DNA from: Deltaproteobacteria bacterium
Lineage (GTDB): Bacteria; Desulfobacterota; Desulfobacteria; Desulfobacterales; Desulfosarcinaceae
Direction of reading: 5' to 3'
NCBI GenBank assembly: GCA_021824175.1
Contig: JAKALP010000003.1
Coordinates: 248,001 to 312,000, forward strand
DNA: 64,000 nt
Part shown: positions 35,596-44,011 of the stretch, one piece after another
Layout of the letters: each line of letters starts with the position of its first letter
How positions within the stretch are numbered: position 1 is the first letter of the stretch
Made by a program: the position numbers and the translations under genes
The notes under the pieces: model-generated
What the model was told of the DNA's origin: nothing
Databases searched by the model: none
What the model saw: the letters and a program-made list of their open reading frames with translations, nothing else

Positions 35596-36660
35596 CTATA
35601 GACCATTAATAACATCGATCAACACCCTGAGACGTGGAAAGCTTTTCATGTCAAAATCAATGACCAGCCTGGGAAGGTCCGCGATGTTCATCTCATTGTG
35701 CTCTTCCGGCAGTGCTTTTGATGGGGTCATTGCGCCGCCGGGTAGAAGTATATCCGCGAACTCCCGCTCAAGCATCCGGGCCTGCCCTGGCGTCGGTGTC
35801 CGGGTCAGACGCAGCACTAACCGCTTATCAACAAACCTGAGGCTGTGGTAGTTATTGTAAAAATCGGTGATATGGCCGATGGCCTCGTCAGGGCTGGTGA
35901 AGATCTTGAAAAAACGCAGATCCGTTTCGCCAATATAGCCGTCTTGCAAAAGAACTTCCGAAACAAAGGAAGACCAGCGATGCCAATAGGTCCCGCCGGG
36001 TTCATCCAGGAGCAACATGGGCAAAGGCTTGAGTTTGCCGGTCTGTAGTAAAGTCAATGTCTCCATGGCTTCATCGTGGGTGCCGAAACCGCCGGGGAAG
36101 ACGGCCACGGCATGGGCCTCTTTTAGAAAGGCCAGTTTGCGGTTGAAGAAGTATTTGTAGTTGATGCTTTTCGGGTTTCCTTGGACAACCCGGTTGGGCG
36201 CATCCTCCCACGGCAGTCTGATATTCACACCGAAGGAGTTTTCACGGCCCGCCCCTTCATTGACCGCCTGCATGATACCAGCCCCGCCGCCGGTGATAAC
36301 CATGTGCCCGGCCGCCGCCGCCTTTTGGCCAAACCGGAGGGCCAGTTGATATACCGGGTGGTCGGGTGCGGTTCGGGCGGAGCCGAAAATCGTTATCTTT
36401 TTCCTGTCCGGGTAAGCTGAAAACACCTTGGATGTATAACGCATCTCTTTTAAGGTGGTATTCATTATTTTCAAATCCACGCCTTGGCTATCTTCCCTGC
36501 CGGCCTTGAGCGCCGCTAAAATCATGCTGCGGATCAGACCGGGTCGTTGGATGTCGCCGGACATTTTCAATAGCGCGTCAATGGCGCCGTCAATTGGGCC
36601 ATTGGATTGCCCGAATCGAAGCTGGGGTGCCGCCGCTGCCGTCATTTCTAAGTTTTCCAT
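35596..36660 (-). CDS. LOG-family (lysine decarboxylase-like) protein
   Basis: 354 residues; GGAGG lies 5 nt before ATG 36660. The family motif PGGFGTHDEAMETLTLLQTG is complete, and GGGAGIMQAVNEGA forms the nucleotide-binding loop. LOG proteins hydrolyse nucleoside 5'-monophosphates to the base and ribose phosphate. This one is longer than plant-type LOG proteins, with extra N- and C-terminal regions of about 80 residues. The annotation 'lysine decarboxylase' often given to this family is misleading. Confidence 0.85.
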   Translation of the reverse strand: MENLEMTAAAAPQLRFGQSNGPIDGAIDALLKMSGDIQRPGLIRSMILAALKAGREDSQGVDLKIMNTTLKEMRYTSKVFSAYPDRKKITIFGSARTAPDHPVYQLALRFGQKAAAAGHMVITGGGAGIMQAVNEGAGRENSFGVNIRLPWEDAPNRVVQGNPKSINYKYFFNRKLAFLKEAHAVAVFPGGFGTHDEAMETLTLLQTGKLKPLPMLLLDEPGGTYWHRWSSFVSEVLLQDGYIGETDLRFFKIFTSPDEAIGHITDFYNNYHSLRFVDKRLVLRLTRTPTPGQARMLEREFADILLPGGAMTPSKALPEEHNEMNIADLPRLVIDFDMKSFPRLRVLIDVINGL

Positions 36661-36852
36661 GGAACCTCCATACAGATTTTAAACTTGTGCCTTCCGCCGG
36701 TGCCTCCCACCCGTGCCTCCCAATAGATCATGGGAAAAAGTATCCCGGCACTTAAGTTTTTTGCATGATGAGGTTCGAATATTAGGCGGGTGTGCGATTG
36801 GTGTTAAAAATTGGTGAGTGACCCGGCAATGTCATTAACTTAGCATTTTCGT

Positions 36853-36910
36853 GGTGCGCAAGGCGCACCCTACGCCATATGCGCAGAGCGTAGGGTGCGC
36901 TTTGCGCACC
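36853..36910. repeat. Inverted repeat, GTAGGGTGCGC family
   Basis: 23-bp arms (36853-36875, 36888-36910) start GGTGCGCAAGGCGCACC and pair with one mismatch around 12 nt. Each arm itself contains a smaller palindrome. A second copy is at 52964-53021, inside the nuo operon. Confidence 0.8.
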
Positions 36911-36988
36911 GCATCGTTAGGGAGGAGGGTCAAGTCTGCTCTTGATAACAGGGCGTTGAAAAACGAGAATCAGACCATCAGATCAGGC

Positions 36989-37046
36989 GCGCGGTTTTTG
37001 AAAGCGCAGCATACATGGAGTATGTGAGCATTTTCAAAAACCGCGC
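36989..37046. repeat. Inverted repeat with GCGCGGTTTTTGAAA arms
   Basis: Perfect 15-bp arms (36989-37003 and 37032-37046) surround a centre with ATAC/GTAT symmetry. It lies in the same 428-bp gene-free stretch (36661-37088) as the previous element; nothing else was seen there. Confidence 0.75.
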
Positions 37047-37088
37047 AACACCGCATGACAGCCTCAGATGACGTTTTTAGACTGCTTG

Positions 37089-38222
37089 TTAAGGGACAAT
37101 CCGGATGGTCGTCGGGCCCGATTCCGATACTTCCCAAGGCACTGTGAAGGCCGTCCCGCTAGCCAGGTCGATTACCCCCACGAAGTGTTCACCTGGCACC
37201 GCCACCAGCACGCGCCCGCTGGGATCGGTCACCGCGCCATAGGCGATCTTTTCCACGGCCCCAACAGTGATCGACTGCACCTGCTGGGCGGTAGTGCCGT
37301 TTAGCTTCATTTCAACGAGCGAGAGCGTGCCATTTTTGACTGCGGGTATGGCGACGGTCTTGCGGCTAGGCAGCGGCGTGACAGGATACCAATTCGGCGA
37401 TTGCATGCTCGAAACGTGGTTGGAAGTAGTCGGCGCGCTGACATTGGTCACTTTCACGAGGACATGGCCGCCCGCGTTCAAGGTCAATGGTGTAGGCGAC
37501 TCAACAACATAGGCCACTTTTGTCCCCGGAAAAAACGCAACGCCCGCGGCGTCACCTGAAATACCGGTAGTCTTTCCCAAGGTGGACGGGTTGGCGACCG
37601 AAAAGGTCCGGCAGTTGCCAGAGGTGCCATAGCTTAGAATCCCCACTGTTTCAGTGTCGTCCAATGCGATCTCTTCGTTGTATTGAGCACCTGTCTGTAT
37701 CTTCGTGTAGGTGCGGGCCGCGATATCGACGACCGCGAAGTAGCTCTCGGCATAGTGGCCGACAAAGGCGCGTTTGCCGTCCTTGGTAATGGCGATGCCC
37801 ATCGGACTCTTGCCGGTGAAAAGCTCAGCCACCACCTTGCGGCTGGGGATATCGACAAAGAGCAGCGTTCCGTTTCCAGCGGGAACCGTGGTGAAGGAGC
37901 CCAGCCAGCCGCCTGAAATCGAGACGAGAGCAGTTTTGCCATCCGGGGTGATGGCCAAGTCGAGCGGGCCAGGGGAGTAGTTGCTCAGGTCGACCGTCCC
38001 AACCAGCGCATCGGCGCGGGTGGCGCCCTTGGTGAGTTTGTCAATGTCAACGATTGAGAGCGTCTGGTTTAAGAAGTCGGCTGTTATAGCCAGCCCTTGG
38101 CCGGTCGCAGAAGTGTCATCTGTCCCAGAGGAGTTGTCACTATCATCCGGTTGGCACGACAATAATACGGCAGTAATCAACATCAGCAGTATTGCGCCAG
38201 CAAGCCTACAAACTTTTTTCAT
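37089..38222 (-). CDS. YVTN-type beta-propeller lipoprotein
   Basis: 377 residues. The signal peptide ends LLMLITAVLLSCQPDD, a lipobox. The mature part begins with an Asp/Ser/Thr-rich linker and has repeated blades typical of YVTN/surface-layer propellers: LDLAITPDGKTALVSI, GIAITKDGKRAFVGH and VTDPSGRVLVAVP. It probably sits on the outer membrane or in the periplasm as a binding scaffold. It is unrelated in detail to the propeller at 29494 apart from the fold. Confidence 0.8.
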   Translation of the reverse strand: MKKVCRLAGAILLMLITAVLLSCQPDDSDNSSGTDDTSATGQGLAITADFLNQTLSIVDIDKLTKGATRADALVGTVDLSNYSPGPLDLAITPDGKTALVSISGGWLGSFTTVPAGNGTLLFVDIPSRKVVAELFTGKSPMGIAITKDGKRAFVGHYAESYFAVVDIAARTYTKIQTGAQYNEEIALDDTETVGILSYGTSGNCRTFSVANPSTLGKTTGISGDAAGVAFFPGTKVAYVVESPTPLTLNAGGHVLVKVTNVSAPTTSNHVSSMQSPNWYPVTPLPSRKTVAIPAVKNGTLSLVEMKLNGTTAQQVQSITVGAVEKIAYGAVTDPSGRVLVAVPGEHFVGVIDLASGTAFTVPWEVSESGPTTIRIVP

Positions 38223-38399
38223 GAAATTTCCCTCCCTTTACCTTGTTTTTGTTTTGCGGCCGTCTTTCCGCGCGGCGGATTCGGCCAAACCACGGTTAAG
38301 GTGGGCAGAGCATGATATGTGCCAATTACGGCCGCTGCTGCAGAATCGGAATTGTAATTTATATCGATGCGTAAATGGTTTTAAAAACGAGGGCTGGAG

Positions 38400-38448
38400 G
38401 TGTGCCGTGGCGCACAATGGCAGACCGCAAATATGCGCCACGGCGCAC
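38400..38448. repeat. Inverted repeat with TGGCGCA arms
   Basis: 15-bp arms (38400-38414 and 38434-38448, GTGTGCCGTGGCGCA and its complement) pair with one mismatch. It lies in the 616-bp gene-free stretch 38223-38838, which holds only this hairpin and the next. Confidence 0.7.
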
Positions 38449-38566
38449 TTTTATTAGATATTCGCACGGAAGATTCGTGAGATCATAATGCGATGGGCGA
38501 TTACTACCTCAATTCAAAAAAGGTCTCAAAGGGGTCAAGTTTCTGGTCAACGAGAATTCTCGAACA

Positions 38567-38609
38567 AAGCCACGAAGATACGAATTTTATGGAAGCATCT
38601 TCGTGGTTT
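38567..38609. repeat. Hairpin CCACGAAGAT/ATCTTCGTGG
   Basis: Perfect 10-bp core arms (38570-38579, 38597-38606) with an A/T-flanked 17-nt loop. It resembles dispersed CACGAAG-type intergenic palindromes and could act as a terminator. Confidence 0.6.
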
Positions 38610-38838
38610 TGTGTGAGGATCATTGTAATCAAGGCAGGCAGCGATTATGAGCATCCTTCCAAAATGCTTCAGTAAAGAATAAAACGACGTTTTAAGTAGA
38701 AATTGATCATAGTAAACCATGTCCCATAAAGGTTTGGCAAACAAGTTAATAAGCTTAGGGGGTCCCCATCCCCCCTTAAAGGATTAAATGAGTCAAGAGA
38801 AGACTTGATACCCCTCACTTTACTCCTTTATCTATCCC

Positions 38839-39438
38839 CTATTTGGCTGCCTCGGTGCCAAGAAGCTGTTTGGCCAGGATTTGCATGTTCTTCTCGGTGC
38901 GTTCGCCCAGCCAGATGCCGAAGAGGGCCGTTTTGATGGGCATGCCGGCGATGGTGACAGTGGCGGTTTTGCTGCCGTTCTTGAAGACTTGGACGCCGGT
39001 GCCGGGGGTGTAGACGATGTCAAAGAGGTCGCCGTTGCTGATTTTGTCGGCGAAAGCGCTGGTAAAGGTGTCGATCTCCTTCTGGATGGGCGCGGTGTTG
39101 CCTTTGGTGGATTCCTGGAAGCCTTCCTTGGTGGCTTCGTTGAAGCGCTCGGAAGTAATCAGCGAGCTGACGATCTTGATGCGCAAGGCCATGGGTTCGT
39201 CAGCCTGGATGATTTTCTGGGCATCGCTGCTCTTGGCCTTAAGATAGAGACCCGCCACATACAATTTCTTGTCCACGAAGACGATCTTCTTTGCCCTGAC
39301 GCCGGCGCCATTGAGCACGAGCTGCTCGCCGCCGATAGACAAGGTGTCCGGCAAATCCACGCCATCGACTGTGACCGCCAACGAAGGGGATACGAAAACA
39401 ACTACCGCGAAAATGGCCACCATCAATTGCTTCAACAT
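38839..39438 (-). CDS. Chalcone-isomerase-like secreted protein, copy A
   Basis: 199 residues; a signal peptide (about 1-21, AIFAVVVFVSPSLA) is followed by a chalcone-isomerase-like domain, recognisable from VDLPDTLSIGGEQLVLNGAG, KKLYVAGLYLKAKSS, LRIKIVSSLITSERF and the final FGIWLGERTEKNMQIL. Bacterial members are secreted, and most are not proven flavonoid enzymes; lipid or fatty-acid binding has been suggested for the fold. It is a paralogue of 39930-40529, with about 34 substitutions by eye (about 83% identity). Confidence 0.8.
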   Translation of the reverse strand: MLKQLMVAIFAVVVFVSPSLAVTVDGVDLPDTLSIGGEQLVLNGAGVRAKKIVFVDKKLYVAGLYLKAKSSDAQKIIQADEPMALRIKIVSSLITSERFNEATKEGFQESTKGNTAPIQKEIDTFTSAFADKISNGDLFDIVYTPGTGVQVFKNGSKTATVTIAGMPIKTALFGIWLGERTEKNMQILAKQLLGTEAAK

Positions 39439-39591
39439 TTTTCACCTCTCCTCTCTGATTGATTAACGATTTTGACCCATGTCCAATTATGCATCAATTT
39501 GGCATCTCGTGCGGCGCCGAAAAAATCGGTGTTGACCACAAAAAGGCCCGTAATGCCAAGATCCATATTTTGCTTTCTTTCTAAGGAGCTT

Positions 39592-39667
39592 TCACCACAG
39601 AGGGTACAGAGAGCACAGAGAATGCTGGTGATCTACTTCTCCGTGCTCTCTGTACCCTCTGTGGTGA
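39592..39667. repeat. Perfect 25-bp inverted repeat (CACAGAGG family), copy A
   Basis: Arms 39592-39616 and 39643-39667 (TCACCACAGAGGGTACAGAG and on) pair without mismatch around 26 nt. It lies 154 bp upstream of the copy A start. Confidence 0.8.
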
Positions 39668-39787
39668 TTCTCTTTAATCAAAACAAACAAGAATAACTCC
39701 ATTTGAATGCTTTTATGCTCTATGATACGGCCAAGCCTGCGCTGCGAGAGCCGTAAAGAGTACTTTTAGTGATACGAATCTGATATA

Positions 39788-39822
39788 CCCCTCACCCCAA
39801 CCCTCTCCCCATGGGGAGAGGG
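39788..39822. repeat. CTCACCCC...CTCTCCCC hairpin repeat (1)
   Basis: CCCTCTCCCC-AT-GGGGAGAGGG preceded by CCTCACCCCAA. The same element recurs at 40878-40912 and 48738-48775, each in intergenic DNA. Words of this type are dispersed in many bacterial genomes. Confidence 0.7.
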
Positions 39823-39870
39823 AACTCCTCTACGTACGATTACCGCTACATCCAGAAGATTTGCTTACCT

Positions 39871-39905
39871 CAGTCCCTTAGTCCCTTTGTGCCTTTGTGC
39901 CCCCT
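39871..39905 (-). repeat. 8-nt periodic G-rich array 3' of copy B
   Basis: On the minus (coding) strand, G-rich units including AAGGGACTAAGGGACTGAGG lie 25-60 nt after the stop codon of 39930-40529. Confidence 0.7.
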
Positions 39906-39929
39906 CCCCCTAATCCATTTTTCTATCTT

Positions 39930-40529
39930 CTATTTGGCTGTCTCGGTCCCGAGAAGCTGTTTGGCCAGGATTTGCAAGTTCTTCTCAGTGCGTTCACCCA
40001 GCCAGATGCCGAAGAGGGCGGTTTTGATGGGCAGGCCTTTGATGGCGACGGGTGAGGTTTTGCTGTCGTTTTTGAAAACCTGGATGCCGATGCCGGGAGT
40101 GTAGACGATTTCAAAGAGGTCGCCTTTTTTGATCTCGTCGGAGAAGACCTTTATGAAGGTGTCGATCTCCTTCTGGATGGGCGCGGTGTTGCCTTTGGTG
40201 GATTCCTGGAAGCCTTCCTTGGTGGCTTCGATGAAGCGTTCGGAAGTAATCAGGGAGCTGATGATCTGGATGCGCAGGGCCATGGGTTCATCGGCCTGGA
40301 TGATTTTCTGGGCGTCGCTGCTCTTGGCCTTTAGATAGAGGCCCGCCACGTACACATTTTTGTTCACAAAGGCGATCTTCTTGGCCCTGACCCCAGCGCC
40401 ATTGAGCAAGAGCAGTTCGCTGCCGACGCTCATGGTGTAGGGCAGGTCCACGCCTTCCACTGTGAGCGCCAACGAAGGGGATACGAAAAGAACTACCGCG
40501 AAAATGGCCACCATCAATTGCTTCAACAT
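39930..40529 (-). CDS. Chalcone-isomerase-like secreted protein, copy B
   Basis: 199 residues, same length as copy A with no gaps. The signal peptide is nearly identical and the middle (GLYLKAKSSDAQKIIQADEP, KEGFQESTKGNTAPIQKEID) is unchanged, whereas the region around residues 125-165 differs most. Upstream DNA is also shared with copy A. A G-rich array follows the stop codon in copy B only. Both copies lie downstream of nuoN in the same direction. Confidence 0.8.
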   Translation of the reverse strand: MLKQLMVAIFAVVLFVSPSLALTVEGVDLPYTMSVGSELLLLNGAGVRAKKIAFVNKNVYVAGLYLKAKSSDAQKIIQADEPMALRIQIISSLITSERFIEATKEGFQESTKGNTAPIQKEIDTFIKVFSDEIKKGDLFEIVYTPGIGIQVFKNDSKTSPVAIKGLPIKTALFGIWLGERTEKNLQILAKQLLGTETAK

Positions 40530-40685
40530 TGTTCACCTCTCCTCACTTAATGACTAACGATTTTGACTCCTGTCCAATTATGCATCATTTTGGCACTGCG
40601 TGCGGCGCCGAAAAGATCAGTGTTGGCCGCAACATGGCCTGAAATGCCAAGATCCACGTTTTACTTTCTTTCTAAGAAGCCTTGA

Positions 40686-40754
40686 CACAGAGGTCACAGA
40701 GAGCGCAGAGATAGATGGCGTTCTACTTCTCTATGCTCTCTGTGCCCTCTGTGG
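40686..40754. repeat. Imperfect inverted repeat (CACAGAGG family), copy B
   Basis: The duplicated counterpart of 39592-39667. Arms start ACACAGAGGTCACAGAG and end GCCCTCTGTGGT, with mismatches, so one copy has been corrected or the other has decayed. Confidence 0.75.
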
Positions 40755-40877
40755 TAATATTTATTGATCAACATAAATATTCCCGGCTCGCATGTTTTCA
40801 TTCTCTATCAAACGGCTTTAGCGATTGCGCTGCAAGAGCCGCAAAAAGTACTTTTAGTGATACGAAATCGGATATAC

Positions 40878-40912
40878 TCCTCACCCCGACCCTCTCCCAA
40901 AGGGAGAGGGAG
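40878..40912. repeat. CTCACCCC...CTCTCCC hairpin repeat (2)
   Basis: Duplicated copy of the element at 39788, with CCCTCTCCC-AAA-GGGAGAGGG, 120 bp downstream of nuoN. Confidence 0.7.
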
Positions 40913-40971
40913 CACCTTTGCGGGCGATTGTGGCACATAAGCAAATTCTACCTCCCTCAGCAGCTTCATTT

Positions 40972-41024
40972 CTCCGCCCCTTTGTCCCTCAGTCCCTTTG
41001 TCCCTCAGCCCCTTAGTCCCTTAC
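40972..41024 (-). repeat. 8-nt periodic G-rich array 3' of nuoN
   Basis: On the coding strand of nuoN at least six G-tracts of three or four Gs, spaced 4-5 nt apart, begin 8 nt after the stop codon. It matches the four-tract G-quadruplex pattern more than once. Confidence 0.8.
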
Positions 41025-41031
41025 CACCCCA

Positions 41032-42462
41032 TCAAGGCGCCATATTCTGCAACAGCCGCACCAGCGGCTCAGGCGCCGTGCCCAACCAAATCAGCAAAAC
41101 CGTGCTGATGGTCAACACCAGGGCCCCGGAAAAGACTACTGGACGGGGCGTCAGATCCACAGGTACCGAAGTGCTGAACATGGTCACCACCACCCGCAGG
41201 TAGTAAAACAGGCCGACGCCGCTGGTCAGTACCAGGGTGATGATCAGCCACCAGAGGTGGTTTTGGGCGCCGGCGCTGATGACGTAGAATTTGCCCACAA
41301 AGCCAGCGGTCAGGGGAATGCCGGCGAGCGACAGCAGCATGGCGGTAAATACGGTGGCCAGCCAAGGCTGGCGGAAGAAGAGCCCGCTGAAACTCTCCAG
41401 GGCATCGGCCTCGGTCAGCCGGGAGGAGCGCACGGCGATCACGCCGAAACTGCCCAACTGGGCCAGAGTGTAAGCCGCCATATAGAACATTACGGCCGGC
41501 ACGGCGGCCGGGCCCGCGGCCAGAACCGCCACCAGCACATACCCCAGGTGGGCGATGGAAGAGTAGGCCAGCAGGCGCTTGACGCTTTGCTGGCGCAGGG
41601 CCAGCAGGTTGCCGCCCACCATGGAGGCCGCGGCCAGAACCGCCAGGATTTGGCTGAATGCCGCCCCGCTCTGTGCTCCCATAGGTGCCAGCAGGCGCAG
41701 CAGCAAAGCCACCACGGCGGTTTTGGAGACCGTGGCCACGAAGGCCGTTACCGGCGCGGGCGCGCCCTGGTATACGTCTGCGGTCCACATGTGAAAGGGC
41801 ACCAGGGCCAGCTTAAAGCCCACGCCCACGAGAAGCAGAGAGAGGCCCGTCAGCAACATAACCTGGGACTGCAGTGTCGCCGGCACGCCACCCGCGGCGG
41901 CCAAAGCAGTAAAATCCAGGGTGCCGCGCTCAGCATAAATCAGGGCCATGCCGAAAAGCAGAAATCCAGCCGAACCCGCGGCCAACACCAGGTATTTGAT
42001 GCCCGCCTCCAGGCTTTCGGCCCGGTGGCGCGGGTAGGCGATCAGGGCGTAAAGGGCGATGCTGAGAATTTCCAGGCCCACGAAGAAAGCCGTAAAATGG
42101 CTGCTCACCACCAGCACGCAGGCCCCCAGGGCCGCGCACAGCAGCAGTAAATAGAACTCTTCGCGATGCCCGCTCCAGGAGCGAAAATAGGCGTAACCCA
42201 GCAGAGCCACGGCGGCCGTGGCCAGCAAGACCAAGGCCATGAAGAAAAGACCATAACCATCGATGGTCAGCAGGGCCGTGACCCGGATGGGGGCGCGCGC
42301 AGCGGCCACGGGCAGCGCGGCCACGGCCGCGGCCAGGCCGGCCAGCGTCAAGAGGGCGGTCAAGCCGTGGTGGCGGCCGATGGCGATAAGCAACATCACG
42401 GCACCCAAGGCTCCGGACAGGACCAGCAGCGGCAACAAGGCCATATAATCAGCGGATTGCAT
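41032..42462 (-). CDS. nuoN: NADH-quinone oxidoreductase subunit N
   Basis: 476 residues from ATG 42462, which overlaps the end of nuoM by 14 bp (AAGGAG 7 nt upstream). An antiporter-like membrane subunit with about 14 helices. Conserved features are the lysine and histidine positions in LEAGIKYLVL, FKLALVPFHMWTADVYQGAP and KRLLAYSSIAHLGY. It forms part of the proton-pumping arm. Last gene of the nuo cluster. Confidence 0.94.
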   Translation of the reverse strand: MQSADYMALLPLLVLSGALGAVMLLIAIGRHHGLTALLTLAGLAAAVAALPVAAARAPIRVTALLTIDGYGLFFMALVLLATAAVALLGYAYFRSWSGHREEFYLLLLCAALGACVLVVSSHFTAFFVGLEILSIALYALIAYPRHRAESLEAGIKYLVLAAGSAGFLLFGMALIYAERGTLDFTALAAAGGVPATLQSQVMLLTGLSLLLVGVGFKLALVPFHMWTADVYQGAPAPVTAFVATVSKTAVVALLLRLLAPMGAQSGAAFSQILAVLAAASMVGGNLLALRQQSVKRLLAYSSIAHLGYVLVAVLAAGPAAVPAVMFYMAAYTLAQLGSFGVIAVRSSRLTEADALESFSGLFFRQPWLATVFTAMLLSLAGIPLTAGFVGKFYVISAGAQNHLWWLIITLVLTSGVGLFYYLRVVVTMFSTSVPVDLTPRPVVFSGALVLTISTVLLIWLGTAPEPLVRLLQNMAP

Positions 42463-44011
42463 GCATTTCTCCTTGGGGATCGGCCGGTGCGGCCGGCAGG
42501 CTGGCGGTGCTTTCCGGCGCCGGAAAGCTGTGCGGTACTTGAATTTGACGCATATGGGCCAACGCGGGTCGGGCCATCTGAATGACGGGTTGTGGATAAA
42601 GGCCCAGCCAGAGCAGGGCCGCGGCCAGCACTCCCAAGGTGACTGCTTCACGGCCGTTCAGATCTGAAATGCGCCAGGTCTCGCGGGCTTGGCCATGGAA
42701 GGCTTGCTGCACGATCCACAGCGAGTAAATCGAAGCCGCCACCAGACCGCCGGCCGCGACCACGGTCAACAGCGGGGCCTGGGGAAAGACGCCGATGAGG
42801 ATCAAGAACTCGCCCACGAAATTGCCCAGGCCGGGCAGCCCAAGCGAAGCCAGGGCAAAAAACATGGCAAAGCCGCCCAGGCGCGGAACCTCTTTCCACA
42901 GACCGCCCATGCGGCGCAGATCGCGCGTGTGCATGCGCTCCTGAAGCATGCCCACGATCACGAACAGCGCGCCGGTGCTCAGGCCGTGGCAGATGATCTG
43001 GATCAAGGCGCCCTGCAGGGCCATCTCGTTCCAGGCGAAAACCGCCAGCATGACGAATCCCATGTGACTGACGCTGGTGTAGGCCACCAGGCGTTTGAGA
43101 TCGGTTTGGGAAAAGGCCAGCACCGCGCCGTAGATAATGCCGGCCACGGCCAGGGCCATGGCCCAGGGCGCAAAGGCGCGGGCCGCTTCGGGGAAGAGCG
43201 GCACCACAAAACGCAACAGGCCGTAAGCGCCGGTCTTGAGGAGCAATCCGGCCAGCACCACGCTGCCGGCCGTGGGCGCTTCAGTGTGGGCATCGGGCAG
43301 CCAGACATGCACGGGAAAAGCCGGCAGTTTGACGGCAAAGGCCGCGAAGAAGCCCAGCATCAGGAACATCCCCGTGCCGGCCGCCAGGGGCGTGCCCAGC
43401 AAGGCGGAGTAATCAAAGGAGTAGTTGCCGCTGATTTGGCCGTGGATGAAGTAAAGGCCGATGATGGCCGCCAGCATGAGCAGACCGGCGATCTGCGTGA
43501 AGAGGAAGAATTTGATGGCGGCGTAAACGCGGTTTTCATGGCCCCAGAGAATGATGAGGAAGAACATGGGCACCATCATCAATTCCCAGAAGAAATAGAA
43601 GAGGAAAAGATCCAGGGCCGTAAAGACGCCCAGGATACCGGCCAGCACCCACATCAGGTTAAAGAAGAAAAAGCCGGTGCGCTCGTGGATTTCGCTCCAC
43701 GAGCAGGCCACGGCCGCCAGACCCAGAAGCAGAGTGAGCAGAATCAACACCACGCTCAAGCCGTCGGCCGCCAGATGAAAGCTGATGCCCAGGGTGGAAA
43801 TCCACGGCAGGCGCAGCTCCACCAGCCAGGGGCCGGCGGTTGGCGCCAGCGGCCGGGTGGCCACGGGCAGCAGCCAGACCAGGGCCAAAATCAAATCGAG
43901 CAGTAATGCGGCCAGGGAGATCCAGCGGGCCGCGCCGGCATTCCGGCGGCCCAAGATCCCGGCCAATATGCCGCCGGCCAGCGGCACGGCGATCAAGATG
44001 ATCAGCATCAT
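42449..44011 (-). CDS. nuoM: NADH-quinone oxidoreductase subunit M
   Basis: The start is put at ATG 44011 (520 residues), because the upstream part of the open frame (to 44221) is the nuoL gene in another frame. It overlaps the nuoL stop by 4 bp. Antiporter-like signatures include VKLPAFPVHVWLPDAHTEAP, DLKRLVAYTSVSHMGFV and LPGLGNFVGEFLILIGVF. The C-terminal 40 residues are an Ala/Pro-rich extension. Proton-pumping subunit. Confidence 0.94.
   Translation of the reverse strand: MMLIILIAVPLAGGILAGILGRRNAGAARWISLAALLLDLILALVWLLPVATRPLAPTAGPWLVELRLPWISTLGISFHLAADGLSVVLILLTLLLGLAAVACSWSEIHERTGFFFFNLMWVLAGILGVFTALDLFLFYFFWELMMVPMFFLIILWGHENRVYAAIKFFLFTQIAGLLMLAAIIGLYFIHGQISGNYSFDYSALLGTPLAAGTGMFLMLGFFAAFAVKLPAFPVHVWLPDAHTEAPTAGSVVLAGLLLKTGAYGLLRFVVPLFPEAARAFAPWAMALAVAGIIYGAVLAFSQTDLKRLVAYTSVSHMGFVMLAVFAWNEMALQGALIQIICHGLSTGALFVIVGMLQERMHTRDLRRMGGLWKEVPRLGGFAMFFALASLGLPGLGNFVGEFLILIGVFPQAPLLTVVAAGGLVAASIYSLWIVQQAFHGQARETWRISDLNGREAVTLGVLAAALLWLGLYPQPVIQMARPALAHMRQIQVPHSFPAPESTASLPAAPADPQGEMHAIR

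Larger units (their letters stand above)
38839..41031. repeat. Tandem duplication of about 1.1 kb
   Basis: Two adjacent units of about 1,090 bp align along their length: gene, leader (ATTATGCATCA words), a CACAGAG palindrome, the word AGTACTTTTAGTGATACGAA at about 39760 and 40850, and a CTCACCCC hairpin. The units differ by substitutions and small indels, so the event is old. The boundary is near the copy B stop codon. Confidence 0.8.
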
